Part shown: piece by piece, positions 6,820 through 10,700 of the stretch
Position numbering within the stretch: the stretch's first letter is position 1
Layout of the letters: each line of letters starts with the position of its first letter
NCBI GenBank assembly: GCA_012511005.1
Contig: JAAZGX010000178.1
Span: forward strand, 1 to 10,700
Direction of reading: 5' to 3'
DNA: 10,700 bases
Origin: Clostridiales bacterium
GTDB taxonomy: Bacteria > Bacillota > Clostridia > Oscillospirales > Acutalibacteraceae
Made by a program: the position numbers and the translations under genes
The notes under the pieces: model-generated
The model's input: only the letters and a program-made list of their open reading frames with translations
Database searches by the model: none
Told to the model about the DNA's origin: nothing

Positions 6820-8442
6820 TTATATTAGCGGTTTTTCTTCTGTTTGACAATTGAAGTTAAAAAAATTGTTTCTTTCGGAATAGCTCCATTCCATATCAAA
6901 TATTTTTGCCGCGTCTGATACGGCAACATAAAGCTGACCCCTATGAGAAAAAACAGGAGCAGACAGCTTTATATCGCCTTTATCTGTTTTCGCAATGTCG
7001 CTGTCAAGGGTAAAAACGGCGCGTGTTTTATAAAGTGTGACATCGGCAGCAGTTTCTGTTTTTATAACACGCCCGCCTATGCCTTGAGCTAAAACAGGAA
7101 AGGCGGCAAACCATATCCCGTCTTTTCTTTGACAATACATATCCCTTGCCTCAAGCTCAAGCATTCTGCCTTTATACGCCATTTTCGTTTGTTTATAAAT
7201 GGGCGCCAAGGCGTAAGGCTTTATTATATCGTTCTCTTTATCAATTATTAACTCGTCTGCTATTCTGCCGTCCGTCGTGCAGGCGGTGACCTTCATATTC
7301 TTACCGTCTATTTCCACAACGCAGTAAAGCCCTATTGGCTCCTCTTGGGGATAAAAGGCGCTGTGCCAAATCTTTTGGCAATTTGAGCAGTATATATTTT
7401 CGCCGGCATTTCCCGCTGTGTAGTGTACCGTTCCCTGTGACGGCCTGTCATAAATTTGTTCATCCTTTATCGGGAAAGTGCGCGCAAATGAATGCTCATG
7501 CCCCTCAAAAAGAATATCAAGTCTGCCCTGTTCAATTCCTTTTTTTAATGCGGGATATGAATCGTCCGTTACCCCTTCAGGCATAACCGGGAATATAGGA
7601 AAGTGATACGCCCCTATTTTCCATGTTTTATCACTGTTTTTTAAGTCATTATAAAGCCACTCGCCCGTTATGTGTTGCGCGTTAATTCCTATTATCGCAA
7701 AATGAGCATTACCATAGTCAAAGGAAAAGTTTTCTGTTTTATACCCTTCGGGTCCGTTTTTAGGATATGAATACTCAAATTTTTCATCAAATAAATCGGC
7801 ATGGTTAATATAGAATTTGCCCGTTGGAACGGGGTAGTATGTTAAGTGTCCTCTATTGTCGTGGTTACCCGTCGCCATCATTAAAGGTATACTTTCAACA
7901 ATACCTGAAAGCCCGTAAAACGCGCCGTTCCACTGTACCTCATTTTGCCCGTCATTCGTATTGTCACCAACAGATAGAATAAAACGGCTGTCGGGGTGTT
8001 TTTTAAGTGCGTCAAGCAAAAGCCTTCTCACAGGCTCGTAATCAGGATTTTCCGGCGGGTTTGCGTTTTGCCAATCTGTTATTACAAGAAACTTAAATTT
8101 CGAAAGACTTAAAGGCGCCGTTTTAAATGAATGTTCATCACTTCTATACTCGTCATTTCCGACTGTATAAAAATACTTCGTATCCGGTAAAAGCTCCTTT
8201 GGAGCGGCAAAATGAACATAACTTTCGTCTATGTCTGATTTGATGTATTTGCTAATAGCTTCAGCCTTTTCCGTCTTTTCACAGCCCGCCATTTTGTATT
8301 CAATATAACCCTTTTGTACCGTAACATCCGTTCGCCAAGTTACGGTTGCCGTTGTGGTCGGGTCTTTTGAAATACTCAGCATAATATGGTCGGGATACGC
8401 TGACGGCGCCCTGCTTGATTTATCTGTCGTTAAGTTACTCAT
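6820..8442 (-). CDS. Purple-acid-phosphatase-like metallophosphoesterase with C-terminal stalk-like domain
   Basis: A 540-residue, probably two-metal phosphoesterase. Residues about 13-110 form a fibronectin-like domain of the purple acid phosphatase N-terminal type (HIMLSISKDP..TATVTWRTD). The calcineurin-like core spans about 115-345 with D123, GD 159-160, GNHD 192-195, H280 and GHEH 314-317, so the metal ligands are present. The PAP tyrosine of GDxxY is replaced by N163, so the iron-tyrosinate colour centre is not expected. Residues about 465-530, including LSAPVFSHRGQLYVAVSDAAKIF, resemble the copper-amine-oxidase-like stalk domain seen on Clostridia surface proteins. No signal peptide or membrane segment is seen, and an in-frame TAG two codons before the ATG excludes a longer start. 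The first 8 nt overlap the response regulator gene, and the Shine-Dalgarno is weak, so translation is probably coupled. The substrate is unknown. Confidence 0.85.
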   Translation of the reverse strand: MSNLTTDKSSRAPSAYPDHIMLSISKDPTTTATVTWRTDVTVQKGYIEYKMAGCEKTEKAEAISKYIKSDIDESYVHFAAPKELLPDTKYFYTVGNDEYRSDEHSFKTAPLSLSKFKFLVITDWQNANPPENPDYEPVRRLLLDALKKHPDSRFILSVGDNTNDGQNEVQWNGAFYGLSGIVESIPLMMATGNHDNRGHLTYYPVPTGKFYINHADLFDEKFEYSYPKNGPEGYKTENFSFDYGNAHFAIIGINAQHITGEWLYNDLKNSDKTWKIGAYHFPIFPVMPEGVTDDSYPALKKGIEQGRLDILFEGHEHSFARTFPIKDEQIYDRPSQGTVHYTAGNAGENIYCSNCQKIWHSAFYPQEEPIGLYCVVEIDGKNMKVTACTTDGRIADELIIDKENDIIKPYALAPIYKQTKMAYKGRMLELEARDMYCQRKDGIWFAAFPVLAQGIGGRVIKTETAADVTLYKTRAVFTLDSDIAKTDKGDIKLSAPVFSHRGQLYVAVSDAAKIFDMEWSYSERNNFFNFNCQTEEKPLI

Positions 8443-9241
8443 TTTCTATTTCCATTATTTCATTCAGTCTGTTTTCTGTTTCTTTCGCCCATTCATATTG
8501 CGTCATATACTTTCCGAAATAGCCTTTTTGCGCCGCCGCTTTATTTTTTAACAAATCATAGTAATCACAAGAGAACTTAGAAATATCCACAGAGCGTTGA
8601 TTGCGGTTATCCATAAAGATTTCCTCGGCATCCGCCTCCTCAAGCGCCACCCTTAATGACTTTAGCACTTTTCGGAAAAGTGATTGAACGGCATCCGTAT
8701 ATTCTCTGTCACTCCACAAGACGGCAATTGCCTGCTCTGTGCTGACTACGCCGCCTTTACGGTCAACGAGCAGCGCTAAAAACTCTTTTGACTTTGCACT
8801 CGAAAAGGCTATTGGCTTATTGTTGACGAACACATCAAAAAACCCAAAGGTTTGTACCGTTATTTTCGATACAATCTCCTTATCTTTTATATATGACGCT
8901 TTCTGGAGCGCACGCCTTATCATATCTGTATCATAAGGCTTTAACACATAGTCAACAGCTCCGATATCAAAAGCATCAAGTGCATATTGTGCATAGCCCG
9001 TCACAAAGACGATTTTAGTGTTGGGAGACACTTTCTTTATTCGCTCTGCAAGTTCAATTCCCTTAACCATAGGCATTTCAATATCAAGAAACGCCACATC
9101 AACTTCCTTTGTGGCAGCATGCTCTATTGCGTCAAGCGGATTAGAAAAAGTATCAACAGTGTCAATGTCGCTTATTTGCATACATATGTCCTCAAATTCG
9201 TTTAAAGCGAGCCTTTCATCATCTACCGCCATTATTTTCAT
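8435..9241 (-). CDS. Response regulator with SARP/OmpR-type winged-helix DNA-binding domain
   Basis: Transcription factor of a two-component system, 268 residues. The receiver domain (1-118) has acidic pocket D7/D8, phosphorylation site D53 in FLDIEMP, T81 and K101 in LKPYD. A linker leads to a winged-helix domain at about 127-222 (VQTFGFFDVFVNNKPIAF..SKEFLALL), the Trans_reg_C fold of SARP regulators. The tail at 238-256 (QKGYFGKYMTQYEWAKETE) resembles the start of a bacterial transcriptional activator domain, here cut short. The partner kinase gene ends immediately before it (TAA then ATG with no gap), with GGAGG 8 nt upstream of the start. Its last 8 nt overlap the phosphoesterase gene. 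Targets are unknown; the sugar operon on the other strand is an obvious but unproven candidate. Confidence 0.92.
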   Translation of the reverse strand: MKIMAVDDERLALNEFEDICMQISDIDTVDTFSNPLDAIEHAATKEVDVAFLDIEMPMVKGIELAERIKKVSPNTKIVFVTGYAQYALDAFDIGAVDYVLKPYDTDMIRRALQKASYIKDKEIVSKITVQTFGFFDVFVNNKPIAFSSAKSKEFLALLVDRKGGVVSTEQAIAVLWSDREYTDAVQSLFRKVLKSLRVALEEADAEEIFMDNRNQRSVDISKFSCDYYDLLKNKAAAQKGYFGKYMTQYEWAKETENRLNEIMEIENE

Positions 9242-10700
9242 TTAGCTCTCCTCCATTAAAATAGTTTTATCGTTTTTTGGAATAGTGATTAATACTGTTG
9301 TTCCGTAACCTAATTTGCTTTCAATGTTTACTTGCGCGTTAAGCATCGTTTTTAGTCTTGTAGTTATGTTTATAAGCCCTATATGTGAGCGGCTGTTATC
9401 CGGCAGCGTACTCAAATCATAACCAACCCCATCATCAGTAATGCGGACATAAAAATTCTTTTTATCCTCATTCGTCGATATGGTTACAGTTCCGCCGTCA
9501 ACCTTTTGATTTATACCGTGCTTTATCGCATTTTCAACGAGTGGTTGAATAGTAAGCGCAGGCAAAACAAAGTTTGTACTCTTTAAATCATACACTATAT
9601 TTAACCTGTCCTCAAACCGTAAAAGTTCAATTGCCACATAATTTTTAATATGATTTAATTCATCCTTAAACGGCACAGGTTTTCTTTGTGATAAAGAGTC
9701 CATATTCGTGCGGAGATAATTTGAAAAATTAACAATAACAGATTCAGCGGTTTTAGGGTCTTTTTTGGTTAAATATTTAATTGTATTTAACGCATTATAA
9801 AGAAAGTGCGGCTGAATTTGACTTAACATGAGAGACATATTCGTTTCAGCTAACTCCTTTGAAAGCTCGGCAGTCTTTTTCGATTCATTATAATTGTCTA
9901 TAATAGACAGCACTTGAATATATGCCGCCATAGCGATAAACACTATAAATGATACGGGCATTATCCAAGAAATCCGCACAGTTATAAAACCGCTTGCGTG
10001 TAAAATATCAATGTAAATTCCCGTAATAATTGAAATATATCCAACTGTGTACAGACGGGCGTTTTGTGTTTTATATGCAATGCATTTACAAAGATGATAC
10101 AGTATATACGCGTCAAAAATAAATGTTGACATTTGGTACAGCAAAAATGGTAAAGGATTAAATATGTTCTGCGTGAATAAAATAGGCACGGAGGCATAAA
10201 CAAGGAAAAATAAACCGAAAAGAAGTATTATATTTTGAGGCAGCTTTAGCTGAAGTGACTTTGTTGTATATATAAATAATATCAGTTTAATTATAAAAGT
10301 TAATGCAAAAACGAGAAAGCGCGTCAATTCGTAAGACATACTGAAAAAGAGAAGATATGATGCTAAATAGCCTTCATTTGATACCATAATTCGTATAATT
10401 AAAAATAAAGAAAGTAACGAAAGCCAAATTGAATACCTTCCGCCGCCTTTGCTTTTTAAAGCCATTAAAAAAGCGAAAACACCCGTAAGTAAAATAATTC
10501 CCACAAGCGTATATCTTAATCCGATTAGAAACATTGTATAGTTAATATAATAGTCATAATTTACGAGTACAGGAGCCATTGTAATCCCGTTTGAAAACTG
10601 GCACGCCACTTCAATTATAAGTTCTAATTCGTCATTTTTACTTGTCGTTTCGTTTATTGTAAAGGGAATAGCTTGAAAGCTTGGTGAAGCTTTCGTTTCC
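9242..10700 (-). CDS. Sensor histidine kinase, LytS-type catalytic core with seven membrane segments (5' end beyond window)
   Basis: Membrane sensor kinase, the partner of the response regulator directly downstream. From the C-terminus: an HATPase domain with PLVENAIKHGI (N box), DDGVGYD (G1) and HIGLINITTRL, ending at GYGTTVLITIP. Before it lies a His_kinase-type dimerization region with QIQPHFLYNAL, whose phospho-accepting His is encoded at 9806-9808. Upstream are seven hydrophobic segments, the last ending before a short coiled linker. A GTG at 10607-10609 looks like a start, but the frame has no stop from there to the window edge. The extra 30 codons read as plausible protein (for example KNDELELIIEVACQFSNG across the GTG). 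This resembles the end of a 7TMR-DISM outer beta domain, so the gene is partial here and the sensor lies outside the cell. The ligand is unknown, though this fold often binds carbohydrates. Confidence 0.88.
   Translation of the reverse strand, partial: ETKASPSFQAIPFTINETTSKNDELELIIEVACQFSNGITMAPVLVNYDYYINYTMFLIGLRYTLVGIILLTGVFAFLMALKSKGGGRYSIWLSLLSLFLIIRIMVSNEGYLASYLLFFSMSYELTRFLVFALTFIIKLILFIYTTKSLQLKLPQNIILLFGLFFLVYASVPILFTQNIFNPLPFLLYQMSTFIFDAYILYHLCKCIAYKTQNARLYTVGYISIITGIYIDILHASGFITVRISWIMPVSFIVFIAMAAYIQVLSIIDNYNESKKTAELSKELAETNMSLMLSQIQPHFLYNALNTIKYLTKKDPKTAESVIVNFSNYLRTNMDSLSQRKPVPFKDELNHIKNYVAIELLRFEDRLNIVYDLKSTNFVLPALTIQPLVENAIKHGINQKVDGGTVTISTNEDKKNFYVRITDDGVGYDLSTLPDNSRSHIGLINITTRLKTMLNAQVNIESKLGYGTTVLITIPKNDKTILMEES

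Noticed and set aside
7335..7586. Plus-strand reading frame of 83 codons inside the phosphoesterase gene.
   Set aside because: It lies antisense over the conserved metal-binding region of the real gene and has no recognisable motif.
9018..9245. Plus-strand reading frames over the receiver domain of the response regulator.
   Set aside because: The minus-strand product contains the full receiver motif set; the antisense frames are shadows.

Overview
The window looks like a chromosomal accessory stretch from a low-GC, Gram-positive anaerobe, probably a gut-type Clostridia/Bacillota relative. This rests on AT-rich intergenic DNA, strong AGGAGG-type ribosome binding sites, a near-consensus sigma-A promoter, hairpin plus T-run terminators, and the gene families themselves. 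No rRNA, tRNA, CRISPR array, insertion sequence or integrase is visible.

Layout. (1) Positions 5-1839, plus strand: a permease and an ATPase of a MacB/FtsX-type ABC exporter, overlapping at TAATG and closed by an intrinsic terminator at 1850-1893. (2) Positions 1894-2043: an AT-rich control region with an inverted repeat, a TTGAAA-16-TATAAT promoter and a leader of about 60 nt. (3) Positions 2044-6756, plus strand: a tight five-gene catabolic operon in the order Gfo/Idh/MocA oxidoreductase, three different xylose-isomerase-like TIM barrel proteins, second Gfo/Idh/MocA oxidoreductase. It ends at a long hairpin at 6765-6805. (4) Positions 6820-10700, minus strand, converging on the same hairpin: a sensor histidine kinase (running off the right edge), a response regulator with a SARP/OmpR-type DNA-binding domain, and a purple-acid-phosphatase-like metallophosphoesterase. 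All three are translationally linked: TAA directly followed by ATG, then an 8-nt overlap.

How the genes may work together. The five-gene operon holds two NAD(P)-dependent sugar oxidoreductases flanking three enolization/isomerization-type barrels, with no kinase, hydrolase or transporter. This fits a redox-balanced oxidize - eliminate or isomerize - reduce route on a sugar, cyclitol or glycoside, as known for keto-glycoside and inositol-type pathways. The substrate cannot be read from the sequence. The three barrels differ at the position of the first metal-ligand Glu, so they probably catalyse different steps. The two-component system is the only regulator in the window. Whether it controls the sugar operon, the exporter or something outside is unknown.

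The most notable points are the asymmetric oxidoreductase/barrel operon, the histidine kinase frame staying open to the window edge (so the apparent GTG start is not real), and the phosphatase-like protein. That protein has no signal peptide, lacks the PAP tyrosine and carries a stalk-like C-terminal domain.
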